Shown piece after piece: positions 1 through 12,453 of a DNA stretch of 64,000 nucleotides (position 1 is the first letter of the stretch; the number at the start of each line of letters is the position of its first letter). The notes under the pieces are model-generated. The model ran no database searches, had not been told where the DNA came from, and was given only the letters and a program-made list of their open reading frames with translations. The position numbers and the translations under genes were made by a program. Source of the DNA: Apophysomyces variabilis. Lineage: Eukaryota > Mucoromycota > Mucoromycetes > Mucorales > Mucoraceae. The stretch is from assembly GCA_002749535.1 (NCBI GenBank), contig MZZL01000060.1, forward strand, positions 260,228 to 324,227, in the 5' to 3' direction.

Positions 1-258
1 AAACCGAGGTAGGTATTAATATCCATGGAGACTGAATTGGATCTGATCCCAACGTGATTTTTTTTAGACTTTACCTCGTCATGACGCCCATTATTATGAC
101 ACTTTCTATGGACGCGAATCTTTGGTGGATCCCATTACGGTTGAAAGACCTACAGGAGTTTCCCGTGAGACCTATATTGGTAACGTATTGTCACGTTGAG
201 AAGCTTTTGTAGCTTAAAGAATTTTTTTTTTTTGCGTTCAGAACCTAATGTGTCCACT
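1..258. other. upstream region of the Sel1-repeat gene
   Basis: No coding signal is visible here. A T-run followed by GCGTTCAG at about 228-245 could be a 5'-UTR intron acceptor or simply a pyrimidine-rich leader. An in-frame ATG exists at 196, but it lies before the T-run and would add a non-conserved peptide, so it was not taken as the start. Confidence 0.4.
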
Positions 259-1738
259 ATGGTTCATACAACCGTAACACCACAAAGTATCTATGGTGCC
301 GAGTATCTCATACCAGATCACGCCACATCCCCTTCCAACGAGCTTGCCGATCCACAGATACGTACAATGTCCCCTCCTACACCGGTGAAATCACGACTTC
401 AACATTTTCAATGGCCTGTACAGGTACAGCATGCATCTGTAGTAGAATTCAAACCTGCTGTGGCTACCATGATGGGGAGCATAGAAAGTCTCGCGTCGCC
501 ATCTTCCTCCACGAGAAAAGGGCCACCTTCACCCATTAATCCATCTGTGGCTACCTTTGGAAACACAAACACCATCGCATCGCAAGCGTCGTACACAAGA
601 AGAGATCCACCAGTATCACCCATGTATCCCACTTCTGCTGGTGCTGCAATGGGAAGTACAGAGTCATTTATGTTGCAAAGCCCTCCGAACAAAAAGAATC
701 CAGCCCAGCCAACTAAATCCACTTCCAGCCGTCAGCATCCTCAGCCGCTTCCGCCTCTGGTGATTCCCCCGACACCTGTGCGATCTGTCTCCACGCCTAA
801 TCGACATGTGGTAACGCCTAATCAGCGATCTTCTTCTATACAACAGGATTCGCCTTTCTTAACACCAAGTTCGATGACGCCTGCCTCCTCTCGTAGTGGA
901 GCTGCTTCTCCTTCACCGCTCACTGTTTCGCCACGGACACCTTCGCCAAATACCCTGATGCCTTCCACTTCCTCGCCGTTATCACCTGTCAAACAAGACA
1001 AGGCCCAAGCGAACAAGAAACAGTCTTTTGTTCCGGATTCAGAAGCCGAGGCGCTTGTCCACAAAGGTATTAAGTTCCATGAGACCGGCCAGCTTGAGAA
1101 AGCGACGGATCTCTTCAGACAGGCTGCCATCAAAGATTTTCCTATGGGTATGTTTCTTTACGGTGTGTCTTTGCGACATGGATGGGTAAGTACACAATCA
1201 CATACAAAAAGACCGCGAAGACCTGGAGGATCATATATAAACTTAGTCAATCTTTTTTTTTTTGATTTAGGGTTGTAAAAGGAACGAACACCTCGCTTTT
1301 CAGTACCTCCAAAAGGCTGCTGAACATGCCGTCATGGATTTGAACAATTTCTCTAGTGCTGTGAATACATCAGCCTCCAAGGGGGAGCTTATCATGGCTA
1401 TCTACGAGCTAGGCGTCTCTTTCCGGCATGGATGGGGTGTAAGTATAGCCTCTACTTCACGGTAGACGATCGGACGATCCATCTCACTTTGCCTTTTCTT
1501 TTTTTAAAAATTCTAGTGTAAGAAAAACAAGGAAACAGCGGTTTATTTTTTCAAGATTGCCGCTGATTTGGGCGATGCCGATGCCCAGAACGATCTTGGC
1601 CATTGTTATTACCATGGCCATGGAGTTAAAAAAGATTTATACATGGCCGCTAAGTACTACCGCATGGCGGAGAAGCAAGGCCACTCTATTATGGGAAATA
1701 GTTGGATACACAAGAGTAAATACGATAAACCAAAGTAA
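259..1738 (+). CDS. Sel1-like repeat protein (Dsf2/Skt5-type)
   Basis: Model: exons 259-1185, 1271-1438 and 1517-1738, all joined in phase 0, giving 438 aa. The first ~260 residues are a low-complexity Ser/Pro/Thr-rich region full of S-P and T-P sites. The last ~160 residues are Sel1-like repeats: the pattern L-F-x-x-A-A...G-M-F-L-Y-G-V-S-L-R-H-G-W-G-C recurs, and the end reads GHSIMGNSWIHKSKYD, a C-terminus typical of fungal Sel1 proteins of this group. Such proteins are scaffolds. Skt5/Chs4 relatives recruit chitin synthase and Dsf2 relatives are poorly characterised. There is no CAAX box, so this is not a canonical Skt5. Both introns fall right after an H-G-W(-G) repeat signature, suggesting repeat-wise exon duplication. 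The start at 259 follows a pyrimidine run; an upstream ATG at 196 is possible. Confidence 0.75.
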
Positions 1739-4700
1739 TGCTAAAAGAGTAATTTTGCTTCATATTACTATACCATTTCCAAAGTTCGGAACAGCACTTG
1801 TATACTATATAAGGGAAGTTACATAGTTCATGATCTCAGTTGGAGCGTGATGTCGCGTGCTAATATTCTACAAATGATATGGTTTGAGGTGCCACATCTC
1901 TGTATTACTATCATATACATTCATTGTCAATCCTGATAATCGACCAAATTACAAACAGATGAAAAATTTTCCTTGATTATCACACAAGCAGTTATGCAGT
2001 GGAGGATATCTACTAGAAATCAGCCATTTAGGCATAGAAAATACTTGAACCTAGGCAAAATGGCACCAAAATTCAGAATAATCGAGATTTGAGATCATGC
2101 AATGGCCTGGTAGGCTTTTTGATCATCCACCCGTAGGTGATTGGTATGCTTATGGGCCGGTCTGCATCAGGACGAGCTAACGCGATGTCTACAATGTTAG
2201 CGTTCACGCTCTTTGAACAAGTCTTAACTTAAATCTGGTTTGAGCGTTCATTACCATTAATGGTCTCAGGCAATTTCCCCTTAGCACCTGATTGCACAAC
2301 TTTACTACATCAAATTCTTGTTTAATCCTTTGCTTACAGTAAAATTTCGCCTTTCCCTGCCGTTATTTTTCATTGGCAACCCAGCCAGAAGATACAACAA
2401 GGTAAAAAAAAATGGCGGTTCACTATTGGTTGTAGCTTACTTGCATAAAAAGTTGTACATGGTATATAGCGGCTTGAGGTCCCTGCTGATCTACCCGTTT
2501 TTTTTCTTCATACACCGCATATACCAAGCAATTCACGCAAGAATTTTTTTAATTGGAATAGGTGATTCGTTATTCAACTCGAGGGATAGAACGTATGTGA
2601 TACCGGCAGACAGTGGCAGTGGGACATATATTGCAAAACCAAAAAAAAAAAAGGAATTGTCTCATCATATTAATATCGTTGTCAAATTTTCATTTTATAA
2701 TTGCTATTTTAATGAAATTGCTATTCTCTGTTGCTCATGGAAAATCTCCCAGTAACAATCTCTTGCAAATCCGTTTGTAGTACCTGCGTACCCAGATCCA
2801 TTTTTATGTTTGTGATGCTGCATACGGTACAAGCATAAGATGAATCCTTTTAAGCTTTTGACACAGTAGTTGAACGTATGCAGCAATAAAATAATGTTCC
2901 AAGAAGACTCATTCAAGTGCAAGGTCCTTTACGTACTCTGTGAATAAAAGATGCAAGGCAACATATACATCAAAAAAGCCTGCTGTGAAATTGCTGGCTT
3001 TATCGGAATAAGTTAACAAGTCAATCCCTTTCCGTTATCCATTCTCTGGCCAACACAATTTTTTAAGGGCAGTTTCTTATATATTGTCGTTGTTTATTAA
3101 ATGTACCTAAGATCACCACGTTTAATTTCACCTGGGACAAAGCCAGGATACACATAATAATAACGACTATGGGCACGAGATGCGTCCGTATATTTCACTT
3201 CTACACATAGGCTTTGTATATGCTGTACGTCGATGACATAGAGTCTGCCTTCGACATCACTACTGGGAGCATACCTACCAAACGACAACCCTGCGCTGTT
3301 CACACCACCTGCATTTGCATGGGCTCGGGATATGATACGAACCAAAGAAAGAATACGCAAATGTTCTGGGCAAGTTTTGGTTAGCAACCCGATTTAGCAT
3401 CTACATCTTGCGTACCTTTTCCAGTGGAGTCAACATGCGAATGATGGAAAACAATAGTGTTTGACCATAAAAGTCGTTCCACACCAAGTTCATTCTGCCG
3501 TCAGCAGCTCGATAATTTGCCTACGGGTCGACGGGCAGGACTATAGGAACGAAGTTGGAAGGCTTTGCACCTCGGTTTGGCCTCAGGATAGAGGTGGAAA
3601 CCAGCGCGTTCTTGAACAAGCGCCCTCCAACCTTTACCGAACTGCTAATTTGGCGCTCCTGGACGTCTTCTTGCAATTCTCTTCTCCAGGACTTGCACAA
3701 GTGGCGTCTCAGGCCGTATCCGTGGTAGTGACCGACGCCAACATCTTCCAAGGGTGGGCTCAATAGTTCGGTATTATACTCCTCTGCGTAGTCGCTGAGC
3801 CAGAATGTATTGGTCGGTTTTTTGACCCACGACCTGTTCTGTCTGGAGGAGCTGTTCCACCGCTGCTAGCTGCTTGTAGTACTTGCAAGCAGATATGCGC
3901 AGCAGTGTTTTTCGTGGTATTCTGGAACGATTTCACCCTGGACTTGATTCTTCTACTGAGGATACCGATGATACGCTCTGTGGGTCGAGAGCTACAAAGT
4001 TTGAGTGGCCTGTCATGGATTCATGGCAGGTATGACACGTTAAAATCGCAAATATAAGACTAACGGCTCTGAGAGAGTTTAGCTGTCAATAAAGGAGTAC
4101 CAATCTCAATGTCCTTACAGAATCCGTGCATTTGACATTACATTCTTGCTGTTCGCTCAATTTACAGATATATAGCGGAATTGTCTGGGTCCCTTCTGAG
4201 TAAACCCGCTTAACATTCTTTATTTGAAAACCCGCTCTTACTAGGTTGCATTCAGGTAGTCCTCTCTGCAAGGCTGCTCTAACCCGGTGCTCTTTTTTTT
4301 TGTAAGCATTCAGCCACAATTTATCAATTGTGGTTTACACTTTTTATTCCCCTAGCCTAGTGTGATTGCATGGTAAGGTTTCCTGCTAACGTTTAGCTGG
4401 ATAATAGGGTACATATCCTGCTTCTAAAGTGGTAAGGCAGTAGAAACCTGTTGTCCAGTTTAATTATGCAAGACAATAAAGCATCGCCTCCAGGCGCTGC
4501 CGGGAAGAAATGATCCAGTTGATCAAACCTTTTTTTTTCTGGCGTCCTGTGCTTGCTTTCTGGCAATAATGACGTACTTTGTGCAAATTACTGGTGCGGA
4601 TAGACAGTCCCAAAAAGGAGGCACCCTTTTACCGCAGTGAAGGTTTCAGAATTAAAAAGATAACTTAAAACCATCAAACACTGCATCCAATACATGTATT

Positions 4701-5334
4701 CAATATGGTTGAATTGCGAAACATTGCTATTACTTTCTGCAGTATATCATAGACTCTTTTCTCGCGTAAAAAGTCATCATATTGAAAAGAGCAGCATCCA
4801 TCTTCAAGAAGCGCGACCTTTCTTTTGGCGGGAAATAAAAGAAATGGTACGCGACGGAGTGAACCGGTCGTTTTGGGCTTGGGATCGCCAAAAATAATAT
4901 CAGTTACCGCACTTGAATGAACGCAAAATATATATTACATTATGATGATATCATATATTTGAGAAAGCTAGATAAGATTAGGAAACAGTAACTGAATCAT
5001 CAATCACCTTCAAGGCTTGCAATGGTAGCTTATCCACCGTTATTAAACCAGGATGTGCGAAATATTCAAACCAAAGCAGTGCCACTACTGCGGCAAGATC
5101 TCCATGGATACGCAAGTATCTGATTTGGGAAATCCGAAAGTTCAGATTTGACAGGATGGAAGAGGACACCTGTCATCAACTCTGGAAGACTGCGGCAGGT
5201 CGGTAAAGCAAACTTTAATGCAAGTGTCACGTTATACAGGCTGAATAGGCTTGGTACGTTGGGCGCAGTCATTCCCCGATCGTACTATATAATAACCTGC
5301 CGAGGCTCTTTTTTTTTTCTTCGTTCGAACCAAA
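1739..5334. other. 3.6-kb intergenic region
   Basis: AT-rich, with poly-A/T runs and no recognisable gene. A segment at about 3460-4035 (+) keeps moderately long open stretches in shifting frames, for example one ending EWPVMDSW near 4000-4020. It may be a decayed coding sequence, but no family could be named. The last ~50 bp hold the promoter of the next gene. Confidence 0.5.
5286..5292 (+). promoter_or_regulatory. TATA box of the rvt-like gene
   Basis: TATATAA lies 43 bp before the ATG at 5335, followed by a T/C-rich tract and the leader TTCGTTCGAACCAAA. Position and sequence fit a short-leader RNA polymerase II promoter. Confidence 0.5.
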
Positions 5335-7830
5335 ATGTCTTTCTCTCCTGATTACAACAGTATTATCTCCCTTGTCAGCAACTTCAAGATCCAGGAGCTT
5401 CAGGAACAGAAAGCCAGACAAGACCCGTACTATGAAGACGTTTTGGAAAGGGCAAAAGCTGTGTCTGGTAGCCTTGAAGAGGTTCGAATTCTCTTCGAGG
5501 GCATCAAGAAGTCCCCGGTTCAGCAGACAACTAATATATCCTTGGATGATGTGCGTAACTTCTTGGACGTTGCTAAATACTCGATGGCCAGCAGCGATCA
5601 TATCAAGCATTGGACGACCCTTCTACGCGAGGAAATCGAGTTTCTAAGACAGAAGCGTGCCTATGCCTGTCTCTATGCCGAGGTCTTGAAAGAAGAGTTA
5701 CTGAACGAGAGCTTGAACAACAAACCCGGAAAAGCTTCGGAGAAGTCTTCTGAAGAAGATCTGTGTCTGGAAGAGCGCGTCAATGTGAAAGACTTTGAGT
5801 CCTTTCTGGAGGAGCTTTTCGAGGCAGAGACCCATGAAATGGAAGAGGAACTGGTTTCGGTGCGAAAGGATATGAAATCATTTTGCAAGTCTCTCCGCAA
5901 AGATCCAATCACGCCGAATGAGGTGCTGGAATGCGTGGAAGGTTTGGCAAAGGCAGATGCACTAAGTGCCAGCAAGACGGGGGGTCTGGACGCGTTCAAG
6001 GGCAACAACTCGTTGCTGGAGGATACGGCGGCTCTGCTGACCAAGAAGCTAGTGGACATGGAATCTTGGAATTGGTCAAGCGATGGGTTGGACATGGTTG
6101 TTCGACGAGGCATTGCGGGCAAATACCGGTATTTCGCGGACTATAATATCATCGAACGTCTTTTCATGCAATACATCGGTGTCCAATTTGCAGTCCAGCT
6201 GAAGAAAACATTGACCTCCCTTTTTTCGAACATTATCAAGAAGAAAGTGAACGAAGAGACCGGGGAATGGGTTTCGATTCAACGACAGCGAGATACCAAC
6301 CATGACGCCTACTTGTTGACAATGTTACCCAATTCCAGCTCTGAGCAAGATGCCACGGATTACGATGCCCAGAGCACAGGTGACAGCAAGATCATGTTGG
6401 CGAAGAACATGGCGATACGCTTTCTCTCCACGGAGGCCCAGCTCTACAAGGTGCTATATCCTGAACAGCCTTTTACCGTTTTGCGTACGGACATCGAACG
6501 CTACGGTTCTTCTATCCAGCATGGAGCAGTACTGGCCTTGTTGAAATTCCTTGGTGTGTCAGATGATTGGTTGAAGTTTATCAAGAAATTCTTGGAAGTG
6601 CCGATGCTTCATCCATCACTCCCGGAGGGAAGGAAGACAAGGAAATGCGGCGTGCTTAATTCCCATATGCTGTCCACCGCCCTTGGTGAATCGCTACTCT
6701 TCCTCATGGAGTCCAAGGTGTACCTGAAGACAAGAATCCGCATGATCCGTATCCACGACGATATCTTCCTGGGAGGCAAGCCCGAACAAGTGAGCCAGGC
6801 TTGGCAAGAAATGCGCACGTTTGCCGAACTGGCGTGTCTGAAGTTCAACTTGGAGAAATCCGGTTCGGCCGTGATCCACAAGGAGGCAGACGGTACCAGC
6901 ATAGCACCTTTCGGTGCTGAACCTTTGCCACAAAGCCCGGTCACTTGGAGTTCTCTGGTGATGCGTTCCGATGGATTGTATAAGGTATCTCGGGAGGAAC
7001 TGGAACCACTTGTTGAGGAGATGAAGACCAAGCTGGACGAAGCTCAGACGATCTTGAGCTGGATCCACGTGTACAACAAGTATATGGCTTTCTTCTACAG
7101 AAACTTTGGAAAGTGCGCCTATGTGTTTGGCAAGCAACACATTGAACAAATCGCAGAAACATTACGCTGGATCCAGACTACTGTCTTTGCAGAAGACGAG
7201 GGAATCACACTAGTGGCGCTCAAGCGGCGGTTTTCTTCTACTTTGGAGAACGTGAACATACTCGATATGTGGGCATACTGGCCACTCCAAGCTGGTGGAC
7301 TTGGGCTGAAAAACGTCTTCCTGGAAGTTGCTGGCTTATTGGAGACCTTCCGCGATGAAGAAAGAGAGGGTGCTAAACCACTCAACTTCCTGGATTTCCC
7401 GAGAAAAGACAAGTTGACGCATGCCTACCAGGAAAAGAACAAAGAAGAGAAGCGAAAGGAAGGCAACTATACCGAGGAAGACTTAAGGCTTGCCGAACCG
7501 GGTACCGAACTTTGGGAATTGAAGCCAAGAACGTTTGAAGAATATTGCGCTGGTCGCGAAACAAAACACCGTTATTGGGGTAAACGCTATGAGCATTTGA
7601 TGGAAGATGTGATGCCCGCCACGCCGGTCGTGTCCCGCCAGAGACGAGAGTTGGCACGAATCTTTGGAGACAATAGCCATGAGAAGATTGTGTACGCTGA
7701 ACGGATAATGGATTATTATGGGCATCAACTGGAAAAAGCATTTGGTGACTTAAACGTTGTGGATATGAGCTTGATACCCAAGATCTTAGTGGAAACTATT
7801 TTGGCTAAGGCATTGCAATGGGATGAGTAA
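5335..7830 (+). CDS. rvt: reverse transcriptase-related protein (rvt-like)
   Basis: Single uninterrupted exon of 831 aa. The first ~260 residues are charged and helical/coiled-coil. RT palm motifs follow. Motif A is RTDIERYGSSI with Asp386. A motif-B-like stretch is KCGVLNSHMLSTALGESLL. Motif C is RIHDDIFLGG with Asp475-Asp476, followed by the motif-D-like region FNLEKSGSAV. All three catalytic aspartates are present. The R-x-HDD form, TDI-x-x-Y-x-x-SI, the N-terminal coiled coil and the long C-terminal extension match rvt genes, a class of domesticated RT-related cellular genes known from fungi. No endonuclease, integrase, RNase H or gag-like part is visible in it or beside it. It is unlike LTR-element RTs (YxDD with RNase H) and TERT (no T motif seen). 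In vivo role and template are unknown for the family. A foldback repeat begins 50 bp after the stop. Confidence 0.75.
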   Translation: MSFSPDYNSIISLVSNFKIQELQEQKARQDPYYEDVLERAKAVSGSLEEVRILFEGIKKSPVQQTTNISLDDVRNFLDVAKYSMASSDHIKHWTTLLREEIEFLRQKRAYACLYAEVLKEELLNESLNNKPGKASEKSSEEDLCLEERVNVKDFESFLEELFEAETHEMEEELVSVRKDMKSFCKSLRKDPITPNEVLECVEGLAKADALSASKTGGLDAFKGNNSLLEDTAALLTKKLVDMESWNWSSDGLDMVVRRGIAGKYRYFADYNIIERLFMQYIGVQFAVQLKKTLTSLFSNIIKKKVNEETGEWVSIQRQRDTNHDAYLLTMLPNSSSEQDATDYDAQSTGDSKIMLAKNMAIRFLSTEAQLYKVLYPEQPFTVLRTDIERYGSSIQHGAVLALLKFLGVSDDWLKFIKKFLEVPMLHPSLPEGRKTRKCGVLNSHMLSTALGESLLFLMESKVYLKTRIRMIRIHDDIFLGGKPEQVSQAWQEMRTFAELACLKFNLEKSGSAVIHKEADGTSIAPFGAEPLPQSPVTWSSLVMRSDGLYKVSREELEPLVEEMKTKLDEAQTILSWIHVYNKYMAFFYRNFGKCAYVFGKQHIEQIAETLRWIQTTVFAEDEGITLVALKRRFSSTLENVNILDMWAYWPLQAGGLGLKNVFLEVAGLLETFRDEEREGAKPLNFLDFPRKDKLTHAYQEKNKEEKRKEGNYTEEDLRLAEPGTELWELKPRTFEEYCAGRETKHRYWGKRYEHLMEDVMPATPVVSRQRRELARIFGDNSHEKIVYAERIMDYYGHQLEKAFGDLNVVDMSLIPKILVETILAKALQWDE

Positions 7831-7879
7831 AAAAAAAAAGACTTTGCTTGTAAATAAAAATTAAAATGTCAATGTGTAA

Positions 7880-8092
7880 ATATACTGTTTATTGAACTTT
7901 CTTTTACGCTACTCTAAATAAACTTTGCGTCCATGGAGGGATCAAGTTTGCGCTAAAAACGACAAATGTATACGTGATTGGTAAACGAATTATGCGGGGA
8001 GTATATTTTGCCTACATCAACCTGTCCCTTCCATGGACGCAAAATTCATTGGAACAGCATAAAAAATATGTTCATGGTTAGTAAATGCAAGG
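7880..8092. repeat. foldback/MITE-like element, copy 1
   Basis: Imperfect palindrome of about 212 bp. The left arm (about 7892-7953, containing CTTTGCGTCCATGGAGGGATC) and the right arm (about 7999-8075, containing TTCCATGGACGCAAAATTCA) are inverted copies around a short centre. The whole unit recurs in reverse orientation at 59951-60163, with roughly 75-80% identity by eye. It is noncoding and resembles a non-autonomous foldback transposon. It starts 50 bp after the rvt-like stop and probably lies in that gene's 3' UTR. Confidence 0.65.
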
Positions 8093-10067
8093 TTCAAAAA
8101 GCTGTAAATAAAAAGTTATTATTTTTCGGTCAATCATATTTCCGCTTCACTTGTAGTTTTGTAAATTCAACACCCTACTTCCATGAAAGGATTCTTACAT
8201 TCTTAATTAGAAGATCAAAAATTCATTGTATCTACAATCGGTTTTCCTGAAAGAGTGATATTGCACGCTTTCCACGATCCACATGCCGTTCGAGTGGACA
8301 CATCGGAAAACGTTCCAAAGAGCGAAAGAAGGACTCCTCGATTTCGATATCCAACAGCATGACAGCGTCGCCAGAATTTTGTACGAGAGGATGGATCGTA
8401 TAGAAGCCTGAGACATTCAGTCTATATTTCTTCATATAGAATTGTGATATCCATGTTTGCCTTTGTGTCATTGCTTGCTGAACGCTGCAGTTGCGTCTGT
8501 CTTACGGATAATGGAAATAGATATCGAAAGTCCTGATATTTAGTAAGGATGTCGCGCAGCAGCAGCATTTTACCTTCAAATATCTAGTATAGGATACAAA
8601 GCCATCTTTAAAGCGATTTTGCTATTCATAGTTGTGCCTTTGTCCACCAACTACCTTACTGCATCTTTATACTCGGTGTACGGAAGTATGGCCTATAGAC
8701 GTTCGACATGATCTTTCGCCTTGGATTTAATGATCATCTTAATAAGAATATCTTGTTTGAAATTAATGGTTCAGTCAATATCTAGACGATAAGCCCATTG
8801 AAGATAAAGAATAGTTGTACCATTGGCCCTTAATATGATTATATTAAGCTTATTGTGCTTCACACCGATAGTACACTCGATGATCACCCAACATCTATCT
8901 GCTCACTCTGATGATCTCGGGAACAAACCTGCAGCCCAGTACTGACTTGGTAAGTCGATGTTCCTTATCAAGAACTGGTTTGTATCGGGGAGAAATGAGA
9001 AGTCGTATCTTTTCGACGGCCAAGTGGGTGTATTTCTTTGTAACGTTCTGCATACGAGGATATTTGCTGCAGTAGCATAGATCTGCTACTGCGATGATTC
9101 CTCTTGCCTCATCGATAGATATTGACCGTGTTCTTGATTGCCATTTTCCTGCGTTTCTTGTCTGCTTGATTAATGCATACCACATCAATCCATATAACCT
9201 ATCTTAGGGCCCAATAACATGTAAAGCTTGATCAGATTTCCTCTCAATATTGACGTTATGGATGCCACCTGGTTTGGTGTTTGGCTTTGCACTCAGTATT
9301 AGCCCCCATCAACACGAGATTGCATAATATCCAGACATCTCCTGGTCCAGTGGTATAGATATACATCGCGATGCTGTTTAAATAAGATGCTTTATCCAGT
9401 AGGACAATCTCATTCATTTGTTCGGAATGAAGAGGAAAGGAAACCGTATCTCAACAGACCAAGTGACTCTTGACACATTTTAAGGTTGGGTTGACTGACA
9501 AGATTACGTGGCCAATTGAATAACAGTAGAAGCAGACAATAAAAAAAATACTTCTTGAATTGTCAGAGTCAGACCTGCCTCCTACATTATTCGTCAGACG
9601 GCAAATAACTCTACAATATCAGGAGTATTACATGCATCCTAGTCACATATTCATGACTAACACTTGCATTGAAAAACAAAAGAATCTACCACTCTCTTAC
9701 GGTTTTACCTTGCAATTCTATTGCGCACCTAGTTCCGTAACTTCCCGGTTTGAGGATGGAACAACGTAGCACGGAGTAGTACCTCCTTTAATATGAAACA
9801 CCAAGGAAATGTGTTGTTTAACTCATCTCGACCATACACCTCAGAATCACGCAAATAAACCTTACAATATCACATCACGTTTTCATCAAAGCTGTATAGC
9901 TTGTATTTGATCGCCGTAGCTTTTATGTAGTAATACACGCACATGCTTACTGGGAAGTTCACACATCAGGTAGTAAAGGAAGCAAAAATGCCATATCTTT
10001 GATCGCAAAAAATAAAACCTTCTGTGGTTCAACGTATCCTGCGTTCAACACTATTCATATCATTTAT
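8093..10067. other. 2-kb intergenic region, possible repeat-protein relic
   Basis: AT-rich with no intact gene. On the minus strand around 8232-8471 there is an open stretch reading YMKKYRLNVSGFYTI. It resembles, from memory, a motif of multi-copy proteins in mucoralean genomes, so it may be a decayed repeat protein. The rest gives nothing recognisable. Confidence 0.3.
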
Positions 10068-11593
10068 TTATCTCACGACCATATCTGCCTTCAGCAGATT
10101 CATGCGAAGCATTAATGCTTTAGCCGCTAGCTCATAATTGTCGCCGGCGTCAAGAGCCTGTTTGAAAACCTTTTTCCTCAATTCCGGTCGTTTGGTGCAT
10201 AGGATTTTTCGGTTACTGTCGATCCTCGCTTCTATTCGTCCATGATCCCCATTAATCAACGAAATCAGATCGTTCTCCAGTTGATCCACACTGATATTGA
10301 AAGCAGCAGCCATTCGATGCATATCCACCGACGAATACGGAACGCAATACTGGACCATTGCTTTTTCTCGAATCTGCTGGATCAACGTGTCAACATGCTC
10401 GTAAAGGTATAAATCCAACATCAAGTCGTTCTAATGATAATAGTATCATTAGTAGAGAACTAAAACCGCTACTTTGCATATTTTTCCTACGCGGTAACCA
10501 TGCAGCAACTCGAGCGATGCTGCATATTTGGATTCGCAAAAAGCAAGGATCATTTCCCGTATTTGAGGTTCGAGTTCAAGGTAATTCTTAAAGGTAGCAT
10601 TGTTCGTTATTAATTCCTGTAGTTGCCGTCGATCGAAAGAAGCGAGCGCGCAGAGACCTCCATAGATAGCCACATCATTTGGAGATAAAACTTCACCAGG
10701 CTGAGCATCAAAGGCAATCTGGGACAAAGTGTTTGCCACAAGGTAAAACTTCTTTGGCTCGCTTCCCTTCAACAGGGCCAATGCCTGATAGCATTTTAAC
10801 TTGGCCATCATTTCTGGTCTATCCGCCAGATTGGATGTGGATTCTGCTCTAGCAATGTAAGTCTGCACATGCGAATAGTGTTGTTCTTCCAGATTAGCCT
10901 GGATAGGAGAAAAAGAAATATGTTTAGTCAATCCTCTTTCTGCACGTAGTCGGTCCAAAAAAAAAACAGCACCTACCTTGATCATGTTGAAGCACATCTC
11001 CAAGACATGTTGGCTTGTGGCACAGTAATCCCTTGTACGTATGTAGTTCTTTAACGCAGCGCCGTTCTCACCACAAGCAAAATAAAAGTCGCCTAAGCCC
11101 GTTTGAGTGACCTAGAAGCGTGTTTATATACGTCGAAAACAAGCATGCCAACCTACCCGGATACTCTCTTTTATCAAACTGTTCTTATAGGTCTTTAATG
11201 CGGCATCCAGCTGCTCCAGCCTCGCCTTGTTGTCTTTCTTGGTATTGGCTATCCAGTCCTGATCAAGTTCGATCGGTTCAAGGTTTTGCTTCCGAAGGGC
11301 CAAGTTGAGAGCTTCCACGCACTTTTTGTATTGCTTCACATTTTTTGATGTTTCTTTGATCTCATTCAGAGCAAACTTGTATGCTTCGATTTCAAGACTG
11401 TCGCAATGCTGTGCAATAAACAGGGCCCTATTGATGCGCGTTCGGCCTACAATGACGTATGAGACATGCTGATAGCTGGGAACCCTCGACCTTCTTCCGC
11501 CCTGTTAAAAAGTGCTAAACATTTACCTTGGTAATTATTGATGTAAGACTCAAAGTCGAGATTGTCCGGTGCCTCGATTCGGTGGTTAGCCAT
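10068..11593 (-). CDS. CSN1: COP9 signalosome complex subunit 1
   Basis: Exons on the minus strand: 11593-11527, 11446-11157, 11111-10977, 10898-10491 and 10430-10068. They join in frame to 420 aa. The protein follows CSN1/GPS1 throughout: GRTRINRALFIAQHC near the N-terminus, then LKTYKNSLIKESIR, the TPR-like helical part with MCFNMIK and LSPNDVAIYGGLCALASFD, then the PCI winged-helix part with SSVDMHRMAAAFN and IEARIDSNRKIL. The ARIDS-x-x-KIL signature separates CSN1 from its proteasome paralogue Rpn7. CSN1 is a PCI subunit of the COP9 signalosome, which removes Nedd8 from cullins in the nucleus and cytosol and so tunes cullin-RING ubiquitin ligases. The start at 11593 gives MANHRIEAP. The first intron was set to 11447-11526 because only that acceptor restores the YQGRTRIN motif. 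Intron 2 is only 45 nt. Confidence 0.9.
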
Positions 11594-12453
11594 TAGCGCT
11601 TAACGATGGGTGTTTGAACGGGTGAAGGAGCCAGACTTTTGAGCGGACCTTCAACACGATCCATGCTAACATTATGCTTGATATATACCCCACAAACATT
11701 TCACTGCTGACGCTAGATTATTGAAGGCAATCCATGCCAGATGTATTGACACAATCAGCCTGCAAAAGAAACTAACCGTATTCTTCGTAATGACAATCTT
11801 TAGTGCACTAGGGAAAGCTGCGTACTTACTTAGCAAAAAAACCGTGGCCCAGTGACTTCCTCAATTTGTGGAGATGTCTACCTTCATCTGAAGAAGACGA
11901 AAGGTAGCTATAACTGAGCGAAGAATACTAGTCATTGTTGCTAGACTGAGTAGCATACAAATCTGTTGTTGTCTATTACTTTATGTTGGTATAGAAAACG
12001 TTAGATCGCGCAGCAGAGTCTCTTCGCTCCTTGACTTGACTGGGCGTTCAATGTAAGATAAAAAAAAAGCCTAGCTGTGTGGCCTACTAAAAAGACAGCC
12101 CGCTATTTGTCTGGTCTTGGTTTAAACATATTTACTTCAAGTTCATTGTTTATATCGATGCGCCATATCCATATATTTAGCAGTTGCCATCGAACTAAAA
12201 GGCCACGTATGATTCACCCTACCGGAATTTGTAATGGCTCACAAGAAGCCAGTGCCGGTATTTGAAAGGCATCAGGGCGCTACGTCGCTAATTGAAATTC
12301 GGAAGTCCAAGATGTATGCTGTGAAGAGCTCAAGATAGCTTACTTTTTTCTTTTTTTTTTTTTGGCACAATTCGCGTAATTAGGGGCAAAGAACAAGGCG
12401 TTAAAAAAGCGATCTAAATTTTTGTACTGGATGTGCAGAACGACCCACCAAAC

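Noticed and set aside
228..262. Shared T-run leader before the Sel1 gene and the rvt-like gene as a common regulatory element
   Set aside because: Both leaders resemble each other (T-run, then CGTTC-GAACC), but two short pyrimidine-rich leaders are too little evidence.
5335..7830. Telomerase reverse transcriptase (TERT)
   Set aside because: No T motif or RNA-binding domain was seen, and the R-x-HDD and TDI-x-x-Y motifs fit rvt proteins better.
10068..11593. 26S proteasome subunit Rpn7
   Set aside because: The PCI region reads IEARIDSNRKIL and SSVDMHRMAAAFN, which is CSN1 rather than Rpn7.
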